NCBI GenBank assembly: GCA_044375105.1
Contig: JBILNK010000108.1
Span: 1-14,117 of the forward strand
Length of the DNA stretch: 14,117 nucleotides
DNA from: JBIKLM01 sp044375105
GTDB taxonomy: Bacteria; Planctomycetota; UBA1135; GCA-002686595
Direction: 5' to 3'
The position numbers and the translations under genes are program-made. Under the pieces are notes generated by a model that did not search any database, had not been told where the DNA came from, and saw only the letters and a list, made by a program, of their open reading frames with translations. Shown here piece by piece: positions 1 through 6,906 of this stretch. How positions within the stretch are numbered: the stretch's first letter is position 1; the number at the start of each line of letters is the position of its first letter.

Positions 1-817
1 GCTGCACGCGCTCTTCGCGCAGGGCCTGCAGGCGCGCCAGACCCCGGTTGAAGCGCGCTTCGATCCAGCGGCTGGCCACGGCGCTCTGCAGCCAGCCCCG
101 CTCGCGGCTTCGGTCCAGGAGCTCGGTCAGTCCCTCCCGCTCGCTGAACAGGCCCGCGATCACCCGCAGGCGCTCCCGGCCCGTCGCCAGGCGCTCGGGC
201 AGCACCGACTGCCAGCCGTAGGGATAGAGCGGATGGATGCCAAATTCGCGTCCGATTTCGAAGGCCACCGCCACCTCGTTGAAGCCGTCCAGTTCGAGCA
301 CCGCCTCCGGTCGGGCGCCGAGCGAGAGCAGGTACAGCAGCCGGTTGGCCTGCTGGGGCTGCTTGAAGCCCCCGTGGGCGAAGTTGAGCAGCACGAGCTC
401 GCGCCCGGCGGCGCGGGCCGCCTCGCGCAGCGCCTTCGGCGGCCTGGCCACCAGATAGTCGCCCAGGTGCACGGCCACCGACCCGCCCATCACCAGCACC
501 TCGAACTTGCCCTGGTTCGACGGATCGCGGAAATGCGCCAACACGCCGCCCTCGTCGAAGCCCGCTTCGATGCCCGTGTAGGGATGCAGGCGAGTGACCC
601 CATCGCTGGCCTCGGTGCGCTCGCGGTCGCCGGTGCGGGGCATGAAATCCGCCAGCCGGTCGAGGCGCTGGCGCAGGGCCGCATCCACCGCCGCGGCATC
701 CGCCGGCAGTCCCGTCTTCGCACGCCAGAGCCAAACACACCGATCGGCCAGCAGCGCCGTGAGCAGGGCGCTGACCAGAGCGATCGAGACACGCGGAATG
801 TACTTCGGTCGACGCAC
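1..817 (-). CDS. SGNH/GDSL hydrolase-like exported protein, partial (C-terminus beyond left edge)
   Basis: My own reading of the reverse strand gives 272 codons from a GTG at 817 that run off the left edge. An AGGA lies 5 nt before this GTG, which supports the start. Residues 12-31 form one hydrophobic segment (signal peptide or anchor) after a basic N-terminus. The core carries SGNH-type blocks: VMGGSVA with the candidate nucleophile Ser113, a Gly in NFAHGG near residue 150, and LDGFNE with Asn180. The Asp/His block expected near the C-terminus would lie outside the window. Family knowledge: SGNH proteins are esterases, lipases or carbohydrate acetyl-esterases/transferases acting outside the cytoplasm. 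The phrase FKQPQQANRLLYLLSLG followed by LDGFNE resembles a group of uncharacterised bacterial SGNH-like proteins. The substrate is unknown. The gene appears monocistronic from its upstream side. Confidence is good for the fold and low for the reaction. Confidence 0.72.
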   Translation of the reverse strand, partial: MRRPKYIPRVSIALVSALLTALLADRCVWLWRAKTGLPADAAAVDAALRQRLDRLADFMPRTGDRERTEASDGVTRLHPYTGIEAGFDEGGVLAHFRDPSNQGKFEVLVMGGSVAVHLGDYLVARPPKALREAARAAGRELVLLNFAHGGFKQPQQANRLLYLLSLGARPEAVLELDGFNEVAVAFEIGREFGIHPLYPYGWQSVLPERLATGRERLRVIAGLFSEREGLTELLDRSRERGWLQSAVASRWIEARFNRGLARLQALREERVQ

Positions 818-846
818 AGGCGTCCTGGGTAGGGAACAGCCTCCCG

Positions 847-852
847 AGCATA
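847..852 (-). promoter_or_regulatory. -10-like element GC-TATGCT upstream of the SGNH gene
   Basis: On the minus strand TATGCT, preceded by GC, lies about 30 nt before the GTG start at 817, giving an expected leader of about 23 nt. No convincing -35 is seen at 16-18 nt. Similar GCTA-type elements precede several other genes in the window. Confidence 0.3.
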
Positions 853-862
853 GCTGCCTTTG

Positions 863-882
863 AGCCAGCCAGGGAGCTGGCT
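863..882. other. 7-bp inverted repeat upstream of the SGNH gene
   Basis: AGCCAGC (863-869) and GCTGGCT (876-882) are perfect complements around a 6-nt spacer. The repeat sits just upstream of the -10-like element at 847-852, roughly where a -35 or an operator would be. It could be a regulator-binding site or chance in GC-rich DNA. Confidence 0.25.
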
Positions 883-1223
883 GGGCCGACGGAGCCCGCG
901 GGGCTGCACGGGCGGAGGTGCTGTGCGCCGGCTGCCCACCGGCCCACCGGCCCCATCCCATGGAAGCCGGTGCCTCGGGCGGCGCGCGAGTCGATTTGCT
1001 CTTGTCCCGCTGAGCCCAGCCTTTGGGATCTCCGAGTGGCGGCCCGACAGCCGCCTGCCGGGCCAGGGGAATTGCTCGGCTGCAGGTCGGGTCGGTCTGC
1101 CCAGAGCTCCCCAGGCGCCGCGCGCCCGGGCGGATGGGCCAGGCGTCCGGGAGCGTGGCGCGCCGCTTTGGCGGGGCTCACGCCTGGGGCTCGCGCTCTG
1201 TCGCGCCCGGGAAAGGCCAGAGG
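883..1223. other. Intergenic stretch without a recognisable gene
   Basis: This lies between the start region of the SGNH gene and the terminator-like hairpin of the lipoprotein gene. Open frames cross it on both strands, but they are Arg/Pro/Gly-rich translations without domains, typical of stop-poor GC-rich DNA. I see no RNA gene. Confidence 0.5.
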
Positions 1224-1252
1224 GCGGCCGGCGCACTCCTGTGGCCGGCCGC
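1224..1252 (-). terminator. Strong GC hairpin after the lipoprotein gene
   Basis: A perfect 9-bp stem, GCGGCCGGC (1224-1232) with GCCGGCCGC (1244-1252), is extended by an inner CAC/GTG pairing after one bulged G, with loop TCCT. It begins 8 nt past the stop codon at 1261. No U-tract follows on the minus strand (only a TTT), so it would be a U-less intrinsic terminator or a 3'-end stabiliser. Confidence 0.55.
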
Positions 1253-1260
1253 AAGGGACT

Positions 1261-2007
1261 TCACTGCCTTCTTGTTGGGTCCGCGGCGCGTCCACCGAGG
1301 GGCGCGCCAATCGCCAGGCGCTCGCCCAGGCGCCAGCCGGGACGGCGCTCGAGGTGGCCGTCGGCCGAGAGGGTCCAGAGCTCGAATTCGGGCTCGGGCA
1401 GGGGGGCGAGCTCGGCCGCCGCGGCGCTTGCAGCGCGATAGCGCTCGAGGGCCTCGGCGTGGCGCAGGGCCGGCTGCTCGCCGCGGTCGAAACCGCGCGG
1501 CGTGGCGCTGGTTTCCGCCAGGGAGTAGCCCCACAGCGCCTGCACCGACAGGTTCAGCTGATAGCTGGCGGCGCCGCTGGCCGCAACGACCACCAGGTGG
1601 AACTCCTGGCCCGTGCCGGGCACGGAGAATCCGCCGAATTCGTTCGGCCCGTAGCCTTGCCAGCAGTCGACGGTGACGCCGCTCCAGGGGTCGTAGAGGC
1701 ACAGGTCCAGGTCCGCGGGGAAGGCCGAGCCAGAAAACAGCGCGAAGTCGATCCACAGGGGCTGTGTGGCCACGAACGCGAAACCATCCACGGCGTCGGG
1801 CCCGAAGCCGCCCTGGCCGGCCACCTGGCCGTAGATTTCGATTTGGGCGCCCGGTCCGATCGGGCCGATGCCGTTGGCGCTGAAGGCTTGGTCGTTGGGC
1901 TCCTGCTCGAGCACCTTCAGGGTCGGGTCGAAGGGATCGTGGGTGCGGTGCTCGACGCCGCAGGCGCAAAGCGCCAGGGCGGCGAGCGGGGCGAACCAGG
2001 GGCGCAT
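1261..2007 (-). CDS. Putative lipoprotein with pre-peptidase C-terminal (PPC)-like domain
   Basis: The protein has 248 residues. The ATG at 2007 is chosen because GGAGGA lies 6 nt upstream and the protein then opens with a signal sequence (MRPWFAPLAALALCAC). The likely lipobox is LCAC, with the lipidated cysteine at residue 16. Longer in-frame starts would bury this signal. Residues about 36-155 read as a PPC-type beta-sandwich: it opens with EPNDQ, continues with IEIYGQV and VDGFAFVA, has strands such as LDLCLYDP, and ends with SYQLNLSV. Cys103 and Cys115 could form a disulfide. Family knowledge: PPC domains are common in secreted or surface proteins, often as accessory domains next to enzymes. 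Here no enzyme domain is present, and the last 90 residues are Ala/Arg/Pro-rich without a known motif. The gene stands alone, with its own terminator-like hairpin. Its role is unknown, probably envelope-associated. Confidence 0.78.
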   Translation of the reverse strand: MRPWFAPLAALALCACGVEHRTHDPFDPTLKVLEQEPNDQAFSANGIGPIGPGAQIEIYGQVAGQGGFGPDAVDGFAFVATQPLWIDFALFSGSAFPADLDLCLYDPWSGVTVDCWQGYGPNEFGGFSVPGTGQEFHLVVVAASGAASYQLNLSVQALWGYSLAETSATPRGFDRGEQPALRHAEALERYRAASAAAAELAPLPEPEFELWTLSADGHLERRPGWRLGERLAIGAPLGGRAADPTRRQ

Positions 2008-2363
2008 GGGATGTCCTCCGGGGAGGGCGTGCGTCCTCGGGAGTGGGCGCCGCGGGTCTGCGGCGGGGTCCCTTTCCGGGGCCGCCCCGCAGATAGCAAG
2101 GTTCATGCCGGAGAGCTTTTCCGCGGCGCTGCAGAGGGCAAGGATGCGGGCTTGCCATGGCTATCGGCCCGCGGCCGTGGGGCGGGGCGGGCAGGGGCGG
2201 GGCCCAGGCATGCCCAAGCGTCGGGCTGGCAAGCTCCTGCCGAGCTCCGGCTGGCCCGCCTCTTCCGAGCTCGATCGGCCGCTGCGTCGTCAGGCCGGCA
2301 CGCCGCTGCCGTTGGCGCGGCCTCCTCGCGACCTCGGGCTGCAGCCGACCCGGGTGCCGCCGT
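2008..2363. other. Intergenic gap between mqnE and the lipoprotein gene, with leader hairpin and -10-like site
   Basis: On the minus strand GC-TATCTG (plus 2090-2095) is a possible -10 for the lipoprotein gene, giving a leader of about 76 nt. That leader holds a GCGGGG/CCCCGC stem followed by the GGAGGA ribosome site. Nearer mqnE lies a perfect 10-bp palindrome, GGCTGCAGCC (2337-2346). I find no strong terminator for mqnE and no convincing small gene here. Confidence 0.35.
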
Positions 2364-3602
2364 TCAGGCGCTTTCGGCGCTCCACAGCACGTTGTAGAGC
2401 GTGTCCCGCTCGACCGGGATGCGCCCGGCGTCTTCGATCCAGCGGATCAGCTCCGCGCGTTTGACTTGCTGAGGCGTGGTGGCGCCGGCGTCGTGGTAGA
2501 TCTTCTCTTCGACCACCGTGCCGTCCACGTCGTCGGCCCCGAAGGACAGGGCCGTCTGGGCCACGGGCACGTCCATCAAGATCCAATAGGCCTTGATGTG
2601 CGCGATGTTGTCGAGCATCAAGCGGCCCACGGCCAGCTCGCGCAGCTCGTCCACCGCCGTGGGTCCCGGCAGGTGGCTCCACTCGTTGTTGGCCGGGTGG
2701 AACGAGAGCGGGATGTAGGTCTGGAAGCCGCCGGTTCGGTCCTGCAGCGCGCGCAGGCGCGAGAGGTGGTCGATGCGCTCTTCAGGGGTCTCCAGATGGC
2801 CGTGCAGCATGGTGCAGTTGGAGCGCAGCCCCGCGCGGTGCACCTCGCCGGCCAGCTCCAGCCAGCGCTCGCCGCTGATCTTGTTGGCGTAGCCCAGCTG
2901 GTGCACGCGCTCCGCGAAGATCTCGGCCCCGCCGCCCGGGCAGGAGCCCAGACCCGCGGCCACCAGGTCCGCCAGGACCTCCTGGAGATCGCCCTTGCCC
3001 GCGTCGCGCTTGCCCGCCCGCCAGATCTGGTCGATTTCGACCATGGTGAAGGCCTTGATGTGGATCGTGGGCCGGGCCGCCTTCACCGCGCGCAGGAGGT
3101 CCAGGTAGTAGCCGTAGGGGATCTTGGGCCAGACCCCGGCGACCATGTGCACCTCGGTCACCGGCTCGTTCAGGTGGGCGCGGATCTTGTCGGCCGCCTG
3201 CTCGGGGCTCAGCAGGTAGGCCCCTTCCTGGCCGGGCAGGCGGTCGAAGGAGCAGAACTTACAGAACTTATTGCAATAGTTCGTGTAGTTGATGTGCTGG
3301 TTGACGTTGAAATAGGTGCGATCCTCGTGCCAGCGCTCGCGCGCGCGGTTGGCCAGGGCGCCGACCGCCTGCAGGTCCTCGGCGGCGTACAGGCACAGGC
3401 CGTCCTCGGCGCCGAGGCGCTCGCCGGCGCGCAGCTTGGCGGCCACCTGGCCCAAGCCGGCCGCTTCGGCGCGGCGCAGCTCGCGAGCGGAGAACTCGAG
3501 CGCGCCGGTGCGCTCGACCATGCGCGGGCCCGAGCCGGACCCGGGGCGGGAAGGGCTGTGTGCGGCGGGGGAGGCCTGGCCCTGGGGAGCGTTGGGCAGC
3601 AT
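2364..3602 (-). CDS. mqnE: Aminodeoxyfutalosine synthase MqnE (radical SAM)
   Basis: The protein has 412 residues from the ATG at 3602. A GTG one codon earlier and an internal ATG at 3521 are alternatives. MqnE joins 3-(1-carboxyvinyloxy)benzoate and S-adenosylmethionine into aminodeoxyfutalosine, the second committed step of futalosine-route menaquinone synthesis in the cytoplasm. The radical-SAM [4Fe-4S] motif is CNKFCKFC (Cys110, 114, 117), in the family context HINYTNYCNKFCKFCSF. Downstream blocks also fit MqnE: IHIKAFTMVEID, PGGGAEIF, GHLETPEERIDHL, FHPAN, HIKAYWI and LSFGADDVDGTVVEEKI. The block normally reading near GG-x-HP is AGVWP here. The first 45 or so residues are Pro/Ser-rich and not part of the fold, so a shorter start is possible. 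It follows mqnC with stop and start sharing one base (TGATG), with no clear ribosome site, implying translational coupling. Confidence 0.93.
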   Translation of the reverse strand: MLPNAPQGQASPAAHSPSRPGSGSGPRMVERTGALEFSARELRRAEAAGLGQVAAKLRAGERLGAEDGLCLYAAEDLQAVGALANRARERWHEDRTYFNVNQHINYTNYCNKFCKFCSFDRLPGQEGAYLLSPEQAADKIRAHLNEPVTEVHMVAGVWPKIPYGYYLDLLRAVKAARPTIHIKAFTMVEIDQIWRAGKRDAGKGDLQEVLADLVAAGLGSCPGGGAEIFAERVHQLGYANKISGERWLELAGEVHRAGLRSNCTMLHGHLETPEERIDHLSRLRALQDRTGGFQTYIPLSFHPANNEWSHLPGPTAVDELRELAVGRLMLDNIAHIKAYWILMDVPVAQTALSFGADDVDGTVVEEKIYHDAGATTPQQVKRAELIRWIEDAGRIPVERDTLYNVLWSAESA

Positions 3603-4843
3603 CACGGGCGGGCACCGGCCGCGGCCGGCTGGGCGGGGAACAGCTTGGTGGAACGGGCGGCTTCGCGGCTGGCTGGCACGGGCGGGCCCGGCTCGCGCTC
3701 ATCGTCGATGCCGTACCAGGAATTGCGCCGCCGGGGGGCGAACCCGGCGCCCGAGATCATGCGCTCGATCACCTCGATGCCTTCCAGCTTCTTGCACCCG
3801 GCGGCTGAGACCACGTTCTCTTCGAGCATCGTGCCGCCGAAGTCGTTGCAGCCAAAGCGCAGGGTGATCTGCCCCATCTTCATGCCCTGGGTCACGAAGC
3901 TGGTCTGCAGGTTGGCGAAGTTGTCCAGATAGATGCGCGCCAAGGCTTGCACGCGCAGGTACACGCCCGGGGTGGCCTTCTGCGGATAGAGGTGCTGTTC
4001 GGGCACGCCGTCGGGCTGCATGGTCCAGCAGGCGAAGGCGGTGAATCCGCCGGTCTCGTCCTGCAGGCGGCGCAGCCGGTCGAGGTGCTCGATGCGCTCG
4101 GCGGGGGTCTCGAGGTGGCCGAACATCATCGTGGCCGAGCTGCGCAGGCCGGCCTCGTGGATGCGGCGATGGATCTCGAGCCAGCGCTCGGTGGAGGTCT
4201 TCTTGGGCGCGATCAAGCGCCGCACGCGCTCGACCAGCATCTCGGCCCCGGCCCCGGGCACCGAACCGAGCCCCGCGGCGTACAGGTCCGCGATCACCGC
4301 CTCGACGGGGCGCTTGTCCAGTTTGGCCAGGTGGTCGAGCTCGGGCGCCGAGAGCGCGTGCAGGTTGATCAGCGGGAAGCGCTGGCGCAGGTCGGAAAAC
4401 AGCTCCGCCCACCAGGCGGTCTTGAGCTGCGGATGGTGCCCGCCCTGCATCAGCACCTGGCGGCCGCCCAGGGCGGCGGTTTCGGCCAGCTTCGCATGGA
4501 TCACCTCGCGATCCAGGACGTAGGCACCCTGCTGTCCGGGCCGCCGATAGAAGGCGCAGAAGCCGCAGTCGGTGATGCAAACGTTGGTGGGATTGACGTT
4601 GCGGTCGACGATGTAGGTGACGATCGCCCGCGGGTGCAGGCGCCGGCGCACCTGGTCGGCCAGGCTGCCCAGCAGGTTCAGGTCGCCGTGCTCGTGCAGG
4701 AACAGGCCTTCGTCCGGGGTCAGGCGGCCTGCGGAGAGGACCTTGTCCTCGATCCGGTCCAGCTCCTTGCGGGTTTCGCCCAGGCGTGCCCTCGCCGAGA
4801 GGGGGGCGCGCCAGGCCGAGGGCGCGGCAGTTCCAGCTTGCAT
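3602..4843 (-). CDS. mqnC: Cyclic dehypoxanthinyl futalosine synthase MqnC (radical SAM)
   Basis: The protein has 413 residues. MqnC cyclises dehypoxanthine futalosine to the spiro compound cyclic DHFL, a later step of the same menaquinone route. The radical-SAM triad is CITDCGFC (Cys89, 93, 96) within VDRNVNPTNVCITDCGFCAFYR. Further family hallmarks are LGGRQVLMQGGHHP, INLHALSAPEL, GSVPGAGAEMLVERVR, MMFGHLETPAERIEHL and RFGCNDFGGTMLEENVV. The last 30 or so residues are a Pro/Ala-rich tail absent from the core. The ATG at 4843 has no Shine-Dalgarno site but has TATATT 6 nt upstream, which fits a leaderless transcript. It is the first gene of a two-gene unit with mqnE. mqnA, mqnB and mqnD are not in the window, so the pathway genes are dispersed or lie elsewhere. 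Confidence 0.94.
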   Translation of the reverse strand: MQAGTAAPSAWRAPLSARARLGETRKELDRIEDKVLSAGRLTPDEGLFLHEHGDLNLLGSLADQVRRRLHPRAIVTYIVDRNVNPTNVCITDCGFCAFYRRPGQQGAYVLDREVIHAKLAETAALGGRQVLMQGGHHPQLKTAWWAELFSDLRQRFPLINLHALSAPELDHLAKLDKRPVEAVIADLYAAGLGSVPGAGAEMLVERVRRLIAPKKTSTERWLEIHRRIHEAGLRSSATMMFGHLETPAERIEHLDRLRRLQDETGGFTAFACWTMQPDGVPEQHLYPQKATPGVYLRVQALARIYLDNFANLQTSFVTQGMKMGQITLRFGCNDFGGTMLEENVVSAAGCKKLEGIEVIERMISGAGFAPRRRNSWYGIDDEREPGPPVPASREAARSTKLFPAQPAAAGARP

Positions 4844-4849
4844 GCTCGG

Positions 4850-4855
4850 AATATA
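4850..4855 (-). promoter_or_regulatory. -10-like TATATT directly before mqnC, suggesting a leaderless mRNA
   Basis: TATATT on the minus strand ends 6 nt before the mqnC ATG, so transcription would begin at or next to the start codon. The box stands out in very GC-rich DNA, and no Shine-Dalgarno site is present. No -35 is seen at 17 nt; the nearest TTGCCC is 23 nt upstream, which is too far. Confidence 0.45.
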
Positions 4856-4974
4856 GGTGCCGGATCGGCCGCCTCCGAGGGCAAGCGCGGCGCTCCCGCG
4901 TGGCCCGGGGGCTCGAATCCGCCTCCCGCGGGCCGTGCAGCGGTCCGGATTTCCGGGCCTGCGCGTCGGGCCGC

Positions 4975-4980
4975 TACAGT
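4975..4980 (+). promoter_or_regulatory. -10-like element GC-TACAGT for the thioredoxin-fold gene
   Basis: TACAGT preceded by GC lies about 53 nt before the ATG at 5033, predicting a leader of about 46 nt. A clear -35 is not visible. The 189-bp gap it lies in is the divergent promoter region shared with mqnC. Confidence 0.35.
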
Positions 4981-5032
4981 GGGGGCTTGGGAACCTGCCC
5001 GCCGACTCGCCGGCGGCAGGCAGCCCCCCGCG

Positions 5033-6769
5033 ATGCGCTCCCGACCTTCGTCCCCCGACCGACGGCCCTGGTGGGCCGGCGCCGCCTGGCTGCTGGCCAG
5101 CTCCGCCCTGGTGGCGTCGGCGCAGGCGGGCAGCGCCCGGCTTCCGGCCACCCTGCCCGGAACCGCGCCGGCCTCGGAGGCCGCAGAGTCGGCGGGCGGC
5201 CAGGACCTATCGGTCGCCGTGGCCGATTTCGAGCGCGATCTGGCCGCGGCCCGGCGGATCCTGGGGCCTGGGGAAGCCCTCGACATCGAGCCGTTTTGGC
5301 TGCGCATGGAGGCCCTGGTCGAGCGCGGCCATGGCTCCGGCCGCCTCTGGCTGCTCGAGAACCTTCCCGCCCGGCGGCTGCCCCCCGGAGCCCAGCGGGT
5401 CTTGACCCTCGAGCTGCTGGAAGCCCTTTTGGGCGCCGGGGGGCTGTCGCCCGCCGAACTCGAGCGCTGCCTGATGCTCCTGGCCGACTCGGTGGTCGGC
5501 CTGCCCCGCGCCCGTGCGGATGGCTGGGCGCTGGTCGGACTGGCCGATGGCCAGCCGGACCGGGTGCGGGCGGCCGCCCTGCTGGCCCTCGCGGAGGCCG
5601 CGCTCTCGGATCCGGCACGCGGGGAACCCGCGGCGCTGGCCGAGGCCGATCAGCTGCTGGTCAAGCTGCTCGTCGCCTACCCCCAAAGCCCAGCGGCCGA
5701 GCGCGGCCGGCGGCGCCTATGCGACGTGCTGATCCGGCGCTACGAGGGCGACCGGGAGCGCTGGTGGCAGCGGTGGAGCCGGTCCGAGGAGCCGCCGGAT
5801 CCGGCCCAGCATCCGGCCCGCGCTTGGTGGCCGCGTTTCGAGGGCTTGGCCCAGGAAGGCGTCGGGCCGGCGCGCTGGTGGCTGGCGGTGCATGCGGAGC
5901 GATCGGACGGGACGCCCGCGGAACAGCGCCTCGTCTGCGAGCGCTGCCTCGCGGAAATCCTCTCGAACCATGCCCACGACGACTGGCTGGTGGTGGCCAT
6001 CCAGGAATCGGCCCGGTTGGTCGACACCCTGTCCTTCGCATCGGTGTCAGAGCTGCTCGAGAGCCTGGCGGAGCGGAGCGACAACCCCGAGGTCCGCGCC
6101 TGGGCCCTGTTTTCCTTGGCGAACCTGCTCGGGGCACGGCCCGACCAGCGCCAGCGCGCGCTCTCGACCTACGAACGCCTGCAGCGCGAATTGCCAGAGC
6201 ATCGCCTGGCGCGCAGCGTCTCGCCGCGGATTTTCGCTCTGTCCCATCTGCAGCTGGGCCAGCAGCCGCCGGACATCGAGTTCGGCTCGCTGGATGGCGG
6301 ATCCCAGCGGCTTTCCGACTATCGCAGCCGGCCTCTGGCGATCGTTTTCTGGAGCTCGTGGAGCGGCGAACCGGAGCCCAGCGCAGCGCTGATCGATGGA
6401 CTGCGCGGCGCGCTCGACGAGGGCCGCTTCCGCCTGCTGTGCGTCAACCTGGATGAGGACGTGGCCGGCGCGCAGGCGCTCGTGCGCAGCGAGGGCCTCG
6501 CGGGCGAGCACCTGTTCTTGGGGGAGCCCAACGCCGCTTGGCCCCGCACCTGGGACCTGCGCAGTTTCCCAGCCCTGTTCGTCCTGGATGCAAAGGGCCG
6601 GATCGCGGGGCGCGATCTCGGCGCCGAGCAGGCCGCAGCGCTCCTCGAGTCCCTGCTCGCGCCCGCTCGCGCCAGCGGCGCCCTCGCGCCGCGCGCTCCG
6701 ATCCAGCCGGCCCCGCCGGCCCCGCGGCCCGGGCTCCAGGGCTCGCCCGGCCAGCGCGATCGCGATTGA
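5033..6769 (+). CDS. Exported helical-repeat protein with C-terminal TlpA-like thioredoxin fold lacking redox cysteines
   Basis: The protein has 578 residues. The ATG at 5033 is chosen because the protein then starts with a basic stretch and a signal sequence (about residues 13-32, cleavage likely near ASAQA). Upstream in-frame codons run antisense into mqnC. Residues about 60-400 are mostly helical and TPR-like (for example LVAYPQSPAAERGRRRL and ALSTYERLQRELPEHRLA), with a Trp-rich stretch near 240-290. Residues about 409-545 read as a TlpA/ResA-like domain: PPDIEFGSLDGG, LAIVFWSSW, LLCVNLDED and SFPALFVLDAKGRIAG. At the active site the usual WCGPC is WSGEP (443-447), so both redox cysteines are missing. 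The cis-proline is kept (Pro513). The tail is Pro/Ala-rich. Inference: a periplasmic scaffold or binding protein rather than an oxidoreductase. The ribosome site is weak (GGCAGG, about 12 nt upstream). Confidence 0.82.
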   Translation: MRSRPSSPDRRPWWAGAAWLLASSALVASAQAGSARLPATLPGTAPASEAAESAGGQDLSVAVADFERDLAAARRILGPGEALDIEPFWLRMEALVERGHGSGRLWLLENLPARRLPPGAQRVLTLELLEALLGAGGLSPAELERCLMLLADSVVGLPRARADGWALVGLADGQPDRVRAAALLALAEAALSDPARGEPAALAEADQLLVKLLVAYPQSPAAERGRRRLCDVLIRRYEGDRERWWQRWSRSEEPPDPAQHPARAWWPRFEGLAQEGVGPARWWLAVHAERSDGTPAEQRLVCERCLAEILSNHAHDDWLVVAIQESARLVDTLSFASVSELLESLAERSDNPEVRAWALFSLANLLGARPDQRQRALSTYERLQRELPEHRLARSVSPRIFALSHLQLGQQPPDIEFGSLDGGSQRLSDYRSRPLAIVFWSSWSGEPEPSAALIDGLRGALDEGRFRLLCVNLDEDVAGAQALVRSEGLAGEHLFLGEPNAAWPRTWDLRSFPALFVLDAKGRIAGRDLGAEQAAALLESLLAPARASGALAPRAPIQPAPPAPRPGLQGSPGQRDRD

Positions 6770-6781
6770 ATCGACCCGGCG

Positions 6782-6808
6782 CCGCCTGCGCCCGGGCACG
6801 CGCGGCGG
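6782..6808 (+). terminator. Possible hairpin after the thioredoxin-fold gene
   Basis: CCGCC (6782-6786) can pair with GGCGG (6804-6808), with an inner GCG/CGC pairing. It starts 13 nt after the stop codon. It is interrupted and weaker than the hairpin at 6844-6867, which may be the main terminator. Confidence 0.25.
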
Positions 6809-6843
6809 TCCAAAACCAGCCTTCGCGGGCCCCCAAGATCGAA

Positions 6844-6867
6844 CGACCCGGGCTGGGCCCCGGGTCG
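6844..6867. terminator. Bidirectional terminator-like hairpin between convergent genes
   Basis: CGACCCGGG (6844-6852) and CCCGGGTCG (6859-6867) form a perfect 9-bp stem around the loop CTGGGC. It lies between a plus-strand gene ending at 6769 and a minus-strand gene ending at 6907, so it could serve both. No U-tract follows on either side. Confidence 0.55.
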
Positions 6868-6886
6868 CTCGCTTCACAGGAATCTG

Positions 6887-6904
6887 CGCGCCAGAGGCGG
6901 CGCG
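6887..6904 (-). terminator. Second hairpin next to the peroxiredoxin stop
   Basis: CGCGCC (6887-6892) pairs with GGCGCG (6899-6904) around a 6-nt loop, 2 nt beyond the peroxiredoxin stop codon. With the stem at 6844-6867 it would make a tandem pair. The stem is short, so chance is possible. Confidence 0.3.
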
Positions 6905-6906
6905 GA

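Noticed and set aside
970..2397. Plus-strand open frame of 475 codons across the lipoprotein region
   Set aside because: It is antisense to a lipoprotein with signal peptide, lipobox and good ribosome site, and its translation is low-complexity Gly/Ala/Arg.
2157..3932. Long plus-strand open frame opposite mqnE and the end of mqnC
   Set aside because: Its translation is a composition-driven mirror of the well-supported radical-SAM genes and shows no motif of its own.
4909..4930. T-arm-like sequence resembling the 3' half of a tRNA
   Set aside because: The stem has a mismatch, the loop lacks the TTC start, and no matching acceptor or anticodon arm is found upstream.
3947..5032. In-frame open extension upstream of the thioredoxin-fold gene, giving a 940-codon frame
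   Set aside because: It lies antisense to mqnC and has no domain. The signal peptide begins at the ATG at 5033. Stop codons are rare in all frames of this GC-rich DNA.
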